Below the pieces are notes generated by a model, which saw nothing but the letters and a program-made list of their open reading frames with translations, had not been told where the DNA came from and did not search any database. Shown here piece after piece: positions 24,308 through 35,727 of a DNA stretch of 64,000 nucleotides. The stretch is from Hydractinia symbiolongicarpus (lineage: Eukaryota > Cnidaria > Hydrozoa > Anthoathecata > Hydractiniidae). Both the position numbers and the translations under genes were made by a program. The stretch is taken from the NCBI RefSeq assembly GCF_029227915.1, contig NC_079876.1:37865828-37929827 (forward strand), given 5' to 3'. The stretch's first letter is position 1; the number at the start of each line of letters is the position of its first letter.

Positions 24308-24772
24308 TGCAACCTAGTAATATGAAAAAAATATCGCTAAATACATGTTGGTACGAATATGTGACGCAACCGTTGTAACTGAAGCGGATTGATACTGTTA
24401 GAAAGTCAATTAAATGCACTTTTTGAAACTGTCGCTAATTTGTCAGCGCGCGATAACGCCTAGGATAGGTCCCACAGTAAGAATTGACTTATTTATCTAA
24501 ATTTTTAACTGAAGCGGTACCACAGCGCCCAGTGTAATCGCTGACTTCCGGCAATCATGTCAAATTAAGAAGAATGTTATTTCTTGGAGTCCAAATGTCT
24601 CATTTATCACATTTATCAGGTCACAGTCCAAAGTTAGTTCAATTAAGTCCCACAGTAAATCGTTTCATTGTTAAAAGCGATGCAACTTAGTAGTATCAGA
24701 AGAATATCGCTAATACGACTATGTGACCCAACCGTTGTAACTCAAACGAACTGACACCGTTAGAAAGTCAAT
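24308..24772 (+). repeat. Junction monomers before the dimer HOR
   Basis: Contains the gaaaaaaatatcgc monomer and the cctaggataggtccc/cggtaccac monomer, then enters the short-monomer type of the dimer HOR near 24540. The same junction order recurs 3318 bp downstream, near 27626-28090, so it was copied together with the following dimers. Confidence 0.82.
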
Positions 24773-25144
24773 GAAATGCAATTTTTGAAACTGTCACTAA
24801 TTCGTCAGCGCGCGATAACAGCTAGGATTGGTCCCCCAGTACAAAATGGCTTATTTATCTACATTTTTAAATTAAGTGCTACCCCAGCGCTAAGTGTAAT
24901 CGCTGAATTCCGGCTATCATGTCAAATTAAGAAAAATGTTATTTCTTGGAGTCCAATTGTCTCACTTATTACATTTATAAGGTCATAGTCCAAAATTAGT
25001 TCAATTAAGTCCCACAGCCTATCGTTTCACTGTTAAAAGCGATACAACTTAGTAATATCGGTAACAATCACTAAATACATGTTGGTACGAATATGTGACG
25101 CAACTGTTGTAGTTGAAACGGACTGATACGGTTAGAAAGTCAAT
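24773..25144 (+). repeat. Representative long monomer (372 bp, gca-head class)
   Basis: Reference example of the long class. It starts gaaatgcaattttt and has cagtacaaaatggc after the GC box. Its first dyad is the agtgct-acccc-agcgct form. It carries gcgatacaacttagtaat followed by tcggtaacaatcac, the full aaatacatgttggtacgaa segment, and the tail gcaactgttgtagttg. The next head, gaaatgtag at 25145, lies exactly 372 bp downstream. This class holds the 70-codon open frame and alternates with the short class in the dimer HOR. Confidence 0.9.
24776..24988 (+). other. 70-codon open frame typical of gca-head monomers (not called a gene)
   Basis: Representative of an open frame repeated in about 40 monomers across the window, usually 70 codons. 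It begins MQFLKLSLIRQRAITARIG in the left half and MHFLKLSLIRQRAITARIG in the right half, and ends at the tca-tag beside gtccaaaatcag. It spans the head, both GC and AT boxes and the first dyad. Tag-head monomers have a stop right after atg, and one-base indels truncate or shift it (21107, 28828). A small substitution changes the residue as often as not. I see no splice context, promoter or domain. Persistence is explained by array homogenisation, so I treat it as incidental. Confidence 0.75.
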
Positions 25145-25506
25145 GAAATGTAGTTTTCGAAACTGTCTCTATTTCTTTAGCGCGGGATAACGGCTAGGAT
25201 TGGTCCCACAGTAAAAAATCACTTATTTATCTAAATTTTTTAATGGAGGGCTACCACAGCGCCCAGTGTAATCGCTGACTTCCGGCAATCATGTCAAATT
25301 AAGAAGAATATTATTTCTTGGAGTCCAAATGTCTGATTTATCACATTTATCAGGTCACAGTCCAAAGTTAGTTCAATTAAGTCCCACAGTAAATCGTTTC
25401 ATTGTTAAAAGCGATGCAACCTAGTAATATCAGAAGAATATCGCTAATACGAATATGTGACCCAACCGTTGTAACTCAAACGAACTGACACCGTTAGAAA
25501 GTCAAT
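25145..25506 (+). repeat. Representative short monomer (362 bp, tag-head class)
   Basis: Reference example of the short class. It starts gaaatgtagttttcgaaac and reads gcgggataacgg at the GC box and gagggctaccacagcgcc at the first dyad. It then has agaagaatatcgctaatacg, where long monomers have gctaaatacatgttggtacg; this 11-bp loss explains most of the length difference. The stop codon tag directly after atg is why no long open frame starts in this class. Confidence 0.9.
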
Positions 25507-26240
25507 GAAATGCAATTTTTAAAAATGTCACTAATTCGTCAGCGCGCGATAACAGCTAGGATTGGTCCCCAAGTACAAAATGGCTTATTTATCTACATTT
25601 TTAAATTAAGTGCTACCCCAGCGCTAAGTGTAATCGCTGAATTCCGGCTATCATGTCAAATTAAGAAAAATGTTATTTCTTGGAGTCCAATTGTCTCACT
25701 TATTACATTTATAAGGTCATAGTCCAAAATCAGTTCAATTAAGTCCCACAGTCAATCGTTTCACTGTTAAAAGCGATACAACTGAGTAATATCGGTAACA
25801 ATCACTAAATACATGTTGGTACGAATATGTGACGCAACTGTTGTAGTTGAAACGGACTGATACCGTTAGAAAGTCAATGAAATGTAGTTTTCGAAACTGT
25901 CTCTATTTCTTTAGCGCGGGATAACGGCTAGGATTGGTCCCACAGTAAAAAATCACTTATTTATCTAAATTTTTTAATGGAGGGCTACCACAGCGCCCAG
26001 TGTAATCGCTGACTTCCGGCAATCATGTCAAATTAAGAAGAATGTTATTTCTTGGAGTCCAAATGTCTCATTTATCACATTTATCAGGTCACAGTCCAAA
26101 GTTAGTTCAATTAAGTCCCACAGTAAATCGTTTCATTGTTAAAAGCGATGCAACCTAGTAATATCAGAAGAATATCGCTAATACGAATATGTGATCCAAC
26201 CGTTGTAACTCAAACGAACTGACACCGTTAGAAAGTCAAT
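25507..26240 (+). repeat. Dimer HOR unit (734 bp, 372+362), run A, unit 2
   Basis: Same order as 24773-25506. It differs by the gcaatttttaaaaatgtc head and ggtccccaagtac, which the following unit shares. Heads of successive gca monomers are exactly 734 bp apart. Confidence 0.9.
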
Positions 26241-26830
26241 GAAATGCAATTTTTAAAAATGTCACTAATTCGTCAGCGCGCGATAACAGCTAGGATTGGT
26301 CCCCAAGTACAAAATGGCTTATTTATCTACATTTTTAAATTAAGTGCTACCCCAGCGCTAAGTGTAATCGCTGAATTCCGGCTATCATGTCAAATTAAGA
26401 AAAATGTTTTTTCTTGGAGTCCAATTGTCTCACTTATTACATTTATAAGGTCATAGTCGAAAATCAGTTCAATTAAGTCCCACAGTCAATCGTTTCACTG
26501 TTAAAAGCGATACAACTTAGTAATATCGGTAACAATCACTAAATACATGTTGATACGAATATGTGACGCAACTGTTGTAGTTGAAACGGACTGATACCGT
26601 TAGAAAGTCAATGAAATGTAGTTTTCGAAACTGTCTCTATTTCTTTAGCGCGGGATAGCGGCTAGGATTGGTCCCACAGTAAAAAATCACTTATTTATCT
26701 AAATTTTTTAATGGAGGGCTACCACAGCGCCCAGTGTAATCGCTGACTTCCGGCAATCATGTCAAATTAAGAAGAATGTTATTTCTTGGAGTCCAAATGT
26801 CTCATTTATCACATTTATCAGGTCATAGTC
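26241..26830 (+). repeat. Dimer HOR unit, run A, unit 3 (partial)
   Basis: Third unit of the first dimer run, with the gcaatttttaaaaatgtc head and aaatgttttttcttgg. It ends in a chimeric second tcccacag region (ggtcatagtccaaagttag, then aagtccaacagtcaatc) that mixes long- and short-monomer variants. It is followed by a copy of 17.9-18.9 kb. Confidence 0.85.
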
Positions 26831-26856
26831 CAAAGTTAGTTCAATTAAGTCCAACA

Positions 26857-27862
26857 GTCAATCGTTTCACTGTTAAAAGCGATACAACTTAGTAATATCG
26901 GTAACAATCACTAAAAACATGTTGGTACAAATATGTGACGCAACTGTTGTAGTTGAAACGGACTGATACCGTTAGAAAGTCAATGAAATTTAGTTTTTGA
27001 AACTGTCGCTATTTCTACAGCGCACGATAACGGCTAGGATTGGTCCCACGGTAAAGAATGACCTATTTATCTAAATTTTTAAATTAAGTGCTACCCCAGC
27101 GCTCAGTGTAATCGCTGAGTTCCGTCAATCATGTCAAATTAAGAAAAATGTTATTTCTTGGAGTCCAATTGTCTCACTTATTACATTTATAAGGTCATAG
27201 TCCAAAATCAGTTCAATTAAGTCCCACAGTCAATCGTTTCACTGTTAAAAGCGATACAACTTAGTAATATCGGTAACAATCACTAAGTATATGTTGGTAC
27301 GAATATGTGACGCAACTGTTGTAGTTGAAACGGACTGATACCGTTAGAAAATCAATGAAATGTAGTATTTGAAACTGTCTCTATTTCTTCAGCGCGCGCT
27401 AAGGGCTAGGATTGGTCCCACAAAAAAATTGACTTATTTATCTAAATTTTTAAATGAAGCGCTACCACAGCGCCCAGTGTAAACGCTGACTTCCGGCAAT
27501 CATGTCAAATTAAGAAGAATGTTATTTCTTGGAGTCAAATTGTCTCACTTATAACATTTATAAGGTCACAGTCCAAAATTATTTCAATTAAGTCCCACAG
27601 TCAATCGTTTCACTGTTAAAAGCGATGCAACCTAGTAATATGAAAAAAATATCGCTAAATACATGTTGGTACGAATATGTGACGCAACCGTTGTAACTGA
27701 AGCGGATTGATACTGTTAGAAAGTCAATTAAATGCACTTTTTGAAACTGTCGCTAATTTGTCAGCGCGCGATAACGCCTAGGATAGGTCCCACAGTAAGA
27801 ATTGACTTATTTATCTAAATTTTTAACTGAAGCGGTACCACAGCGCCCAGTGTAATCGCTGA
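26857..27862 (+). repeat. Transposed-order copy of 17926-18932
   Basis: Matches the left block at an offset of 8931 bp, then 8930 bp after a one-base loss in the ccacaaaaaaattgac run. Shared rare variants are cactaaaaacatg, acagcgcacgataacgg, gtaaacgctgacttcc, atttcaattaag and cctaggataggtccc. It separates the two dimer runs. Confidence 0.83.
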
Positions 27863-28090
27863 CTTCCGGCAATCATGTCAAATTAAGAAGAATGTTATTT
27901 CTTGGAGTCCAAATGTCTCATTTATCACATTTATCAGGTCACAGTCCAAAGTTAGTTCAATTAAGTCCCACAGTAAATCGTTTCATTGTTAAAAGCGATG
28001 CAACTTAGTAATATCAGAAGAATATCGCTAATACGACTATGTGACACAACCGTTGTAACTCAAACGAACTGACACCGTTAGAAAGTCAAT

Positions 28091-28824
28091 GAAATGCAAT
28101 TTTTGAAACTGTCACTAATTCGTCAGCGCGCGATAACAGCTAGGATTGGTCCCCCAGTACAAAATGGCTTATTTATCTACATTTTTAAATTAAGTGCTAC
28201 CCCAGCGCTAAGTGTAATCGCTGAATTCCGGCTATCATGTCAAATTAAGAAAAATGTTATTTCTTGGAGTCCAATTGTCTCACTTATTACATTTACAAGG
28301 TCATAGTCCAAAATCAGTTCAATTAAGTCCCACAGTCAATCGTTTCACTGTTAAAAGCGATACAACTTAGTAATATCGGTAACAATCACTAAGTACATGT
28401 TGGTACGAATATGTGACGCAACTGTGGCAGTTGAAACGGACTGATACCGTTAGAAAGTCAATGAAATGTAGTTTTCGAAACTGTCTCTATTTCTTTAGCG
28501 CGGGATAACGGCTAGGATTGGTCCCACAGTAAAAAATCACTTATTTATCTAAATTTTTTAATGGAGGGCTACCACAGCGCCCAGTGTAATCGCTGACTTC
28601 CGGCAATCATGTCAAATTAAGAAGAATATTATTTCTTGGAGTCCAAATGTCTGATTTATCACATTTATCAGGTCACAGTCCAAAGTTAGTTCAATTAAGT
28701 CCCACAGTAAATCGTTTCATTGTTAATAGCGATGCAACCTAGTAATATCAGAAGAATATCGCTAATACGAATATGTGACCCAACCGTTGTAACTCAAACG
28801 AACTGACACCGTTAGAAAGTCAAT
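28091..28824 (+). repeat. Dimer HOR unit, run B, unit 1 (734 bp)
   Basis: Corresponds to 24773-25506 at offset 3318. It shares the gaagaatattatttc and gtctgatttatc variants of that unit's short monomer, and differs at caactgtggcagttg. Confidence 0.88.
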
Positions 28825-29557
28825 GAAATGCAATTTTTAAAAATGTCACTAATTCGTCAGCGCGCGATAACAGCTAGGATTGGTCCCCAAGTACAAAATG
28901 GCTTATTTATCTACATTTTTAAATTAAGTGCTACCCCAGCGCTAAGTGTAATCGCTGAATTCGGCTATCATGTCAAATTAAGAAAAATGTTATTTCTTGG
29001 AGTCCAATTGTCTCACTTATTACATTTATAAGGTCATAGTCCAAAATCAGTTCAATTAAGTCCCACAGTCAATCGTTTCACTGTTAAAAGCGATACAACT
29101 TAGTAATATCGGTAACAATCACTAAATACATGTTGGAACGAATATGTGACGCAACTGTTGTAGTTGAAACGGACTGATACCGTTAGAAAGTCAATGAAAT
29201 GTAGTTTTCGAAACTGGCTCTATTTCTTTAGCGCGGGATAACGGCTAGGATTGGTCCCACAGTAAAAAATCACTTATTTATCTAAATTTTTTAATGGAGG
29301 GCTACCACAGCGCCCAGTGTAATCGCTGACTTCCGGCAATCATGTCAAATTAAGAAGAATGTTATTTCTTGGAGTCCAAATGTCTCATTTATCACATTTA
29401 TCAGGTCACAGTCCAAAGTTAGTTCAATTAAGTCCCACAGTAAATCGTTTCATTGTTAAAAGCGATGCAACCTAGTAATATCAGAAGAATATCGCTAATA
29501 CGAATATGTGATCCAACAGTTGTAACTCAAACGAACTGACACCGTTAGAAAGTCAAT
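28825..29557 (+). repeat. Dimer HOR unit, run B, unit 2 (733 bp)
   Basis: Corresponds to 25507-26240. A one-base deletion (gctgaattcggctatc) shifts the open frame of this monomer, which shows that the frame is not protected. It carries the variants gttggaacgaatatg and gaaactggctc, which the next unit also has. Confidence 0.88.
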
Positions 29558-30291
29558 GAAATGCAATTTTTAAAAATGTCACTAATTCGTCAGCGCGCGA
29601 TAACAGCTAGGATTGGTCCCCAAGTACAAAATGGCTTATTTATCTACATTTTTAAATTAAGTGCTACCCCAGCGCTAAGTGTAATCGCTGAATTCCGGCT
29701 ATCATGTCAAATTAAGAAAAATGTTATTTCTTGGAGTCCAATTGTCTCACTTATTACATTTATAAGGTCATAGTCGAAAATCAGTTCAATTAAGTCCCAC
29801 AGTCAATCGTTTCACTGTTAAAAGCGATACAACTTAGTAATATCGGTAACAATCACTAAATACATGTTGGAACGAATATGTGACGCAACTGTTGTAGTTG
29901 AAACGGACTGATACCGTTAGAAAGTCAATGAAATGTAGTTTTCGAAACTGGCTCTATTTCTTTAGCGCGGGATAACGGCTAGGATTGGTCCCACAGTAAA
30001 AAATCACTTATTTATCTAAATTTTTTAATGGAGGGCTACCACAGCGCCCAGTGTAATCGCTGACTTCCGGCAATCATGTCAAATTAAGAAGAATGTTATT
30101 TCTTGGAGTCCAAATGTCTCATTTATCACATTTATCAGGTCACAGTCCAAAGTTAGTTCAATTAAGTCCCACAGTAAATCGTTTCATTGTTAAAAGCGAT
30201 GCAACCTAGTAATATCAGAAGAATATCGCTAATACGAATATGTGATCCAACCGTTGTAACTCAAACAAACTGACACCGTTAGAAAGTCAAT
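29558..30291 (+). repeat. Dimer HOR unit, run B, unit 3 (734 bp)
   Basis: Corresponds to 26241 onward. It shares gttggaacgaatatg and gaaactggctc with unit 2, pointing to exchange between adjacent units after run B was formed. Confidence 0.88.
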
Positions 30292-30880
30292 GAAATGCAA
30301 TTTTTAAAAATGTCACTAATTCGTCAGCGGGGGATAACAGCTAGGATTGGTCCCCAAGTACAAAATGGCTTATTTATCTACATTTTTAAATTAAGTGCTA
30401 CCCCAGCGCTAAGTATAATCGCTGAATTCCGGCTATCATGTCAAATTAAGAAAAATGTTATTTCTTGGAGTCCAATTGTCTCACTTATTACATTTAAAAG
30501 GTCATAGTCCAAAATCAGTTCAATTAAGTCCCACAGTCAATCGTTTCACTGTTAAAAGCGATACAACTTAGTAATATCGGTAACAATCACTAAATACATG
30601 TTGGTACGAATATGTGACGCAACTGTTGTAGTTGAAACGGACTGATACCGTTAGAAAGTCAATGAAATGTAGTTTTCGAAACTGTCTCTATTTCTTTAGC
30701 GCGGGATAACGGCTAGGATTGGTCCCACAGTAAAAAATCACTTATTTATCTAAATTTTTTAATGGAGGGCTACCACAGCGCCCAGTGTAATCGCTGACTT
30801 CCGGCAATCATGTCAAATTAAGAAGAATGTTATTTCTTGGAGTCCAAATGTCTCATTTATCACATTTATCAGGTCATAGT
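30292..30880 (+). repeat. Dimer HOR unit, run B, unit 4 (partial)
   Basis: Fourth unit, with cagcgggggataacagc and acatttaaaaggtc variants. It ends in the same chimeric ggtcatagtccaaagttag/aagtccaacag sequence as run A, 4051 bp (11 monomers) after it, and then switches to a gaaaaaaatatcgc monomer. Confidence 0.85.
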
Positions 30881-32131
30881 CCAAAGTTAGTTCAATTAAG
30901 TCCAACAGTCAATCGTTTCACTGTTAAAGCGATGCAACCTAGTAATATGAAAAAAATATCGCTAAATACATGTTGGTACGAATATGTGACGCAACCGTTG
31001 TAACTGAAGCGGATTGATACCGTTAGAAAGTCAATGAAATGTAGTTTTTGAAACTGTCTCTATTTCTTTAGCGCGGGATAACGGCTAGGATTGGTCCCAC
31101 AGTAAAAAATCACTTATTTATCTAAATTTTTTAATGGAGGCCCACCACAGCGCCCAGTGTAATCGCTGTCTTCCGGCAATCATGTCAAATTAAGAAGAAT
31201 GTTATTTCTTGGAGTCCAAATGTCTCATTTACCACATTTATCAGGTCACAGTCCAAAGTTAGTTCAATTAAGTCCCACAGTAAATCGTTTCATTTTTAAA
31301 AGCCATGCAACCTAGTAATATCAGAAGAATATCGCTAATACGAATATGTGACGCAACCGTTGTAACTCAAACGAACTAAGACCGTTAGAAAGTCAATTAA
31401 AAGCACTTTTTAAAACTGTCGCTAATTTTTCAGCGCGCGATAACGGCTAGGATAGGTCCCACAGTTAGAATTGACTTATTTATCTAAATTTTTAACTGAA
31501 GCGGTACCACAGCACCCAGTGTAATCGCTGAGTTCCGGTAATCACGTCAAATTAAGAAGAATGTTATTTCTTGGAGTCCAATTGTCTCACTTTTACATTT
31601 ATAAGGTCACAGCCCAAAATCAGTTCAATTAAGTCCCACAGTCAATCGATTCACTGTTAAATGCGATACAACCTAGTAATACCGGAAAGATATCACGAAA
31701 TACATGTTGGTACGAATATGTGACTCAACTGTTGTAACACAAACGGATTGATACTGTTAGAAAGTCAATGAAATGTAGTTTTCGAAACTGTCTCTATTTC
31801 TTTAGCGCGGGATAACGGCTAGGATTGGTCCCACAGTAAAAAATCAATTATTTATCTAAATTTTTTAATGGAGGGCTACCACAGCGCCCAGTGTAATCGC
31901 TGACTTGCGGCAATCATGTCAAATTAAGAAGAATGTTATTTCTTGGAGTCCAAATGTCTCATTTATCACATTTATCAGGTCACAGTCGAAAGTTAGTTCA
32001 ATTAAGTCCCACAGTAAATCGTTTCATTGTTAAAAGCGATGCAACCTAGTAATATCAGAAGAATATCGCTAATACGAATATGTGACCCAACCGTTGTAAC
32101 TCAAACGAACTGACACCGTTAGAAAGTCAAT
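30881..32131 (+). repeat. Irregular monomers after run B
   Basis: Includes a gaaaaaaatatcgc monomer, an isolated short monomer with the gaggcccaccac dyad variant, a cggtaccacagcaccc monomer related to 20.29-20.65 kb, and a short monomer leading into the next dimer. Satellite only. Confidence 0.8.
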
Positions 32132-32865
32132 GAAATGCAATTTTTAAAACTGTCACTAATTCGTCAGCGCGCGATAACAGCTAGGATTGGTCCCCCAGTA
32201 CAAAATGGCTTATTTATCTACATTTTTAAATTAAGTGCTACCCCAGCGCTAAGTGTAATCGCTGAATTCCGGCTATCATGTCAAATTAAGAAAAATGTTA
32301 TTTCTTGGAGTCCAATTGTCTCACTTATTACATTTATAAGGTCATAGTCCAAAATCAGTTCAATTAAGTCCCACAGTCAATCGTTTCACTGTTAAAAGCG
32401 ATACAACTTAGTAATATCGGTAACAATCACTAAATACATGTTGGTACGAATATGTGACGCAACTGTTGTAGTTGAAACGGACTGATACCGTTAGAAAGTC
32501 AATGAAATGTAGTTTTCGAAACTGTCTCTATTTTTTTAGCGCGGGATAACGGCTAGGATTGGTCCCACAGTAAAAAATCACGTATTTATATAAATTTTTT
32601 AATGGAGGGCTACCACAGCGCCCAGTGTAATCGCTGACTTCCGGCAATCATGTCAAATTAAGAAGAATGTTATTTCTTGGAGTCCAAATGTCTCATTTAT
32701 CACATTTATCAGGTCACAGTCCAAAGTTAGTTCAATTAAGTCCCACAGTAAATCGTTTCATTGTTAAAAGCGATGCAACCTAGTAATATCAGAAGAATAT
32801 CGCTAATACGAATATGTGACCCAACCGTTGTAACTCAAACGAACTGACACCGTTAGAAAGTCAAT
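32132..32865 (+). repeat. Isolated dimer HOR unit (734 bp)
   Basis: The gca-head monomer at 32132 and the next one at 32866 are exactly 734 bp apart and have the same 372+362 composition as runs A and B. Variants: tatttttttagcgcggg and atcacgtatttatataaat. Confidence 0.85.
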
Positions 32866-34610
32866 AAAATGCAATTTTTGAAACTGTCGCTAATTCGTCA
32901 GCGCGCGATAACAGCTAGGATTGGTCCCCCAGTACAAAATGGCTTATTTATCTACATTTTTAAATTAAGTGCTACCCCAGCGCTCAGTGTAATCGCTGAG
33001 TTCCGGCAATCATGTCAAATTAAGAAAAATGTTATTTCTTGGAGTCCAATTGTCTCACTTATTACATTTATAAGGTCATAGTCCAAAATCAGTTCAATTA
33101 AGTCCCACAGTCAATCGTTTCACTGTTAAAAGCGATACAACTTAGTAATATCGATAACAATCACTAAATATATGTTGGTACGAATATGTGACGCAACTGT
33201 TGTAGTTGAAACGGACTGATACCGTTAAAAAATCAATGAAATGTAGTATTTGAAACTGTCTCTATTTCTTCAGCGCGCGCTAAGGGCTAGGATTGGTCCC
33301 ACAAAAAAAATTGACATATTTATCTAAATTTTTAAATGAAGCGCTACCACAGCGCCCAGTGTAAACGCTGACTTCCGGCAATCATGTCAAATTAAGAAGA
33401 ACGTTATTTCTTGGAGTCAAATTGTCTCACTTATAACATTTATAAGGTCACAGTCCAAAATCAGTTCAATTAAGTCCCACAGTCAATCGTTTCACTGTTA
33501 AAAGCGATGCAACCTAGTAATATGAAAAAAATATCGCTAAATACATGTTGGTACGAATATGTGACGCAACCGTTGTAACTGAAGCGGATTGATACCGTTA
33601 GAAAGTCAATGAAATGTAGTTTTTAAAACTGTCGCTATTTCTTCAGCGCGCGCTAATGGCTAGGATTGGTCCCACAGCAAAAGAATGACTTTTTTATCTA
33701 TCTTTTTAAATTAAGTGCTACCCCAGCGCCCAGTGTAATCGCTGAGTTCCGGCAATCATGTCAAATTAAGATGAATGTTATTTCTTGGAGTCCAATTGTC
33801 TCATTAATCACATTCATCAGGTCACAGTCCAAAGTTAGTTCAATTAAGTCCCACATTCAATCGTTTCACTGTTAAAAGCGATGCAACCTAGTAATAACAG
33901 ATAAATATCGCTAAATACATGTTGGTACGAATATATGTGACGCAACCGTTGTAACTGAAGCGGATTGATACCGTTAGAAAGTCAATGAAATGTAGTTTTT
34001 GAAACTGTCGCTATTTTTACAGCGCACGATAACGGCTAGGATTGGTCCCGCGGTAAAGAATGACTTATTTATCTATCTTTTTAAATTAAGTGCTACCCCA
34101 GCGCTCAGTGTAATCGCTGAGTTCCGGCAATCATGTCAAATTAAGAAAAATGTTATTTTTTGGAGTCCAATTGTCTCCCTTATTACATTTATAAGGTCAC
34201 AGTCCAAAATCAGTTCAATTAAGTCCCACAGTCAATCGTTTCACTGTTAAAAGCGATACAACTTAGTTATATCGGTAACAATCACTAAATATATGTTAGT
34301 ACGAATATGTGACGCAACTGTTGTAGTTGAAACGGACTGATACCGTTAGAAAGTCCATGAAATGTAGTTTTTAAAACTGTCGCTATTTTTACAGCGCGCG
34401 ACAACGGCTAAGATTGGTCCCACGGTAAAGAATGACTTATTTATCTAAATTTTTAAATGAAGCGCTACCACAGCGCCTAGTGTAATCGCTGGGTTCCGGC
34501 AATCATGTCAAATTAAGATGAATGTTATTTCTTGGAGTCCAATTGTCTCATTAATCACTTTCATCAGGTCACAGTCCAAAGTTAGTTCAATTTAGTCCCA
34601 CATTCAATCG
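32866..34610 (+). repeat. Transition stretch with mixed long monomers
   Basis: From here the short (11-bp-deleted) class becomes rare and the monomers are mostly about 372 bp. Includes ccacaaaaaaaattgac, gaaaaaaatatcgc and aataacagataaatatcgc subtypes, and the first gaatatatgtgac variants (near 33930). Satellite only. Confidence 0.8.
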
Positions 34611-35727
34611 TTTCCCTGTTAAAAGCGATGCAACCTAGTAATAACATATAAATATCGCTAAATACATGATGGTACGAATATGTGACCCAACCGTTGTAAC
34701 TCAAACGAACTGACACCGCTAGAAAGTCAATGAAATGCACGTTTTGAAACTGTCACTGATTCGTCAGAGCGTGATAACGGCTAGGATTGGTCCCCCAGTA
34801 CAAAATGACTTATTTATCTACGTTTTTAAATTAAGTCCTACCCCAGCGCTCAGTGTAATCGCTGAGTTACGGCAATCATGTCAAATTACGAAAAATGTTA
34901 TTTCTTGGAGTCCAATTGTCTCACTTATTACATTTATAAGGTCATAGTCGAAAATCAGTTCAATTAAGTCCCACAGTCAATCGTTTCACTGTTAAAAGCG
35001 ATACAACTTAGTAATATGGGTAACAATCACTAAATACATGTTGGTACGAATTGGTGACGCAACTGTTGTAGTTGAAACGGACTTATACCGTTAGAAAATC
35101 AATGAAATGTAGTATTTGAAACTGTCTCTATTTTTTCAACGCGCGCTAAGGGCTAGGATAGGTCCCACAATAAAAATTGACTTAATTATCTAAATTTTTA
35201 AATGAAGCAGTACCACATCGCCCAGTGTAATGGCTGACTTCCGGCAATCATGCCAAATTAAGAAGAATGCTATTTCTTGGAGTCAAATTGTCTCTTTTAT
35301 AACATTTATAAGGTCACAGTCCAAAATCAGTTCAATTAAGTCCCACAGTCAATCGTTTCACTGTTAAAAGCGATGCAACCTAGTAATATGAAAAAAATAT
35401 CGCTAAATACATGTTGGTACGAATATGTAACGCAACCGTTGTAACTGAAGCGGATTGATACCGTTAGAAAGTCAATGAATTGTAGTTTTTGAAACTGTCG
35501 CCATTTCTTCAGCTCGCGATAACGGGTAGGATTGGTCCCACGGTAAAGAATAAAGTATTTATCTAAATTTTTAAATAAAGCGTTACCACAGCGCCCAGTG
35601 TAATCGCTGAGTTCCGCAATCACGTTAAATTAAGAAGAATGTTTTATCTTGGAGTCCAAATGTCTCATTTATCACATTTATCAGGTCACAGTCCAAAGTT
35701 AGTTCAATTAAGTACCACATTCAATCG
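34611..35727 (+). repeat. Three-monomer HOR unit 1 (1117 bp)
   Basis: Begins tttccctgttaaaagcg and shares with the next unit aacatataaatatcgc, acatgatggtacg, the gcacgttttgaaactg head, aatatgggtaacaatc, and gcagtaccacatcgccc, in which the first dyad is destroyed. The next unit starts exactly 1117 bp later. Confidence 0.88.
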
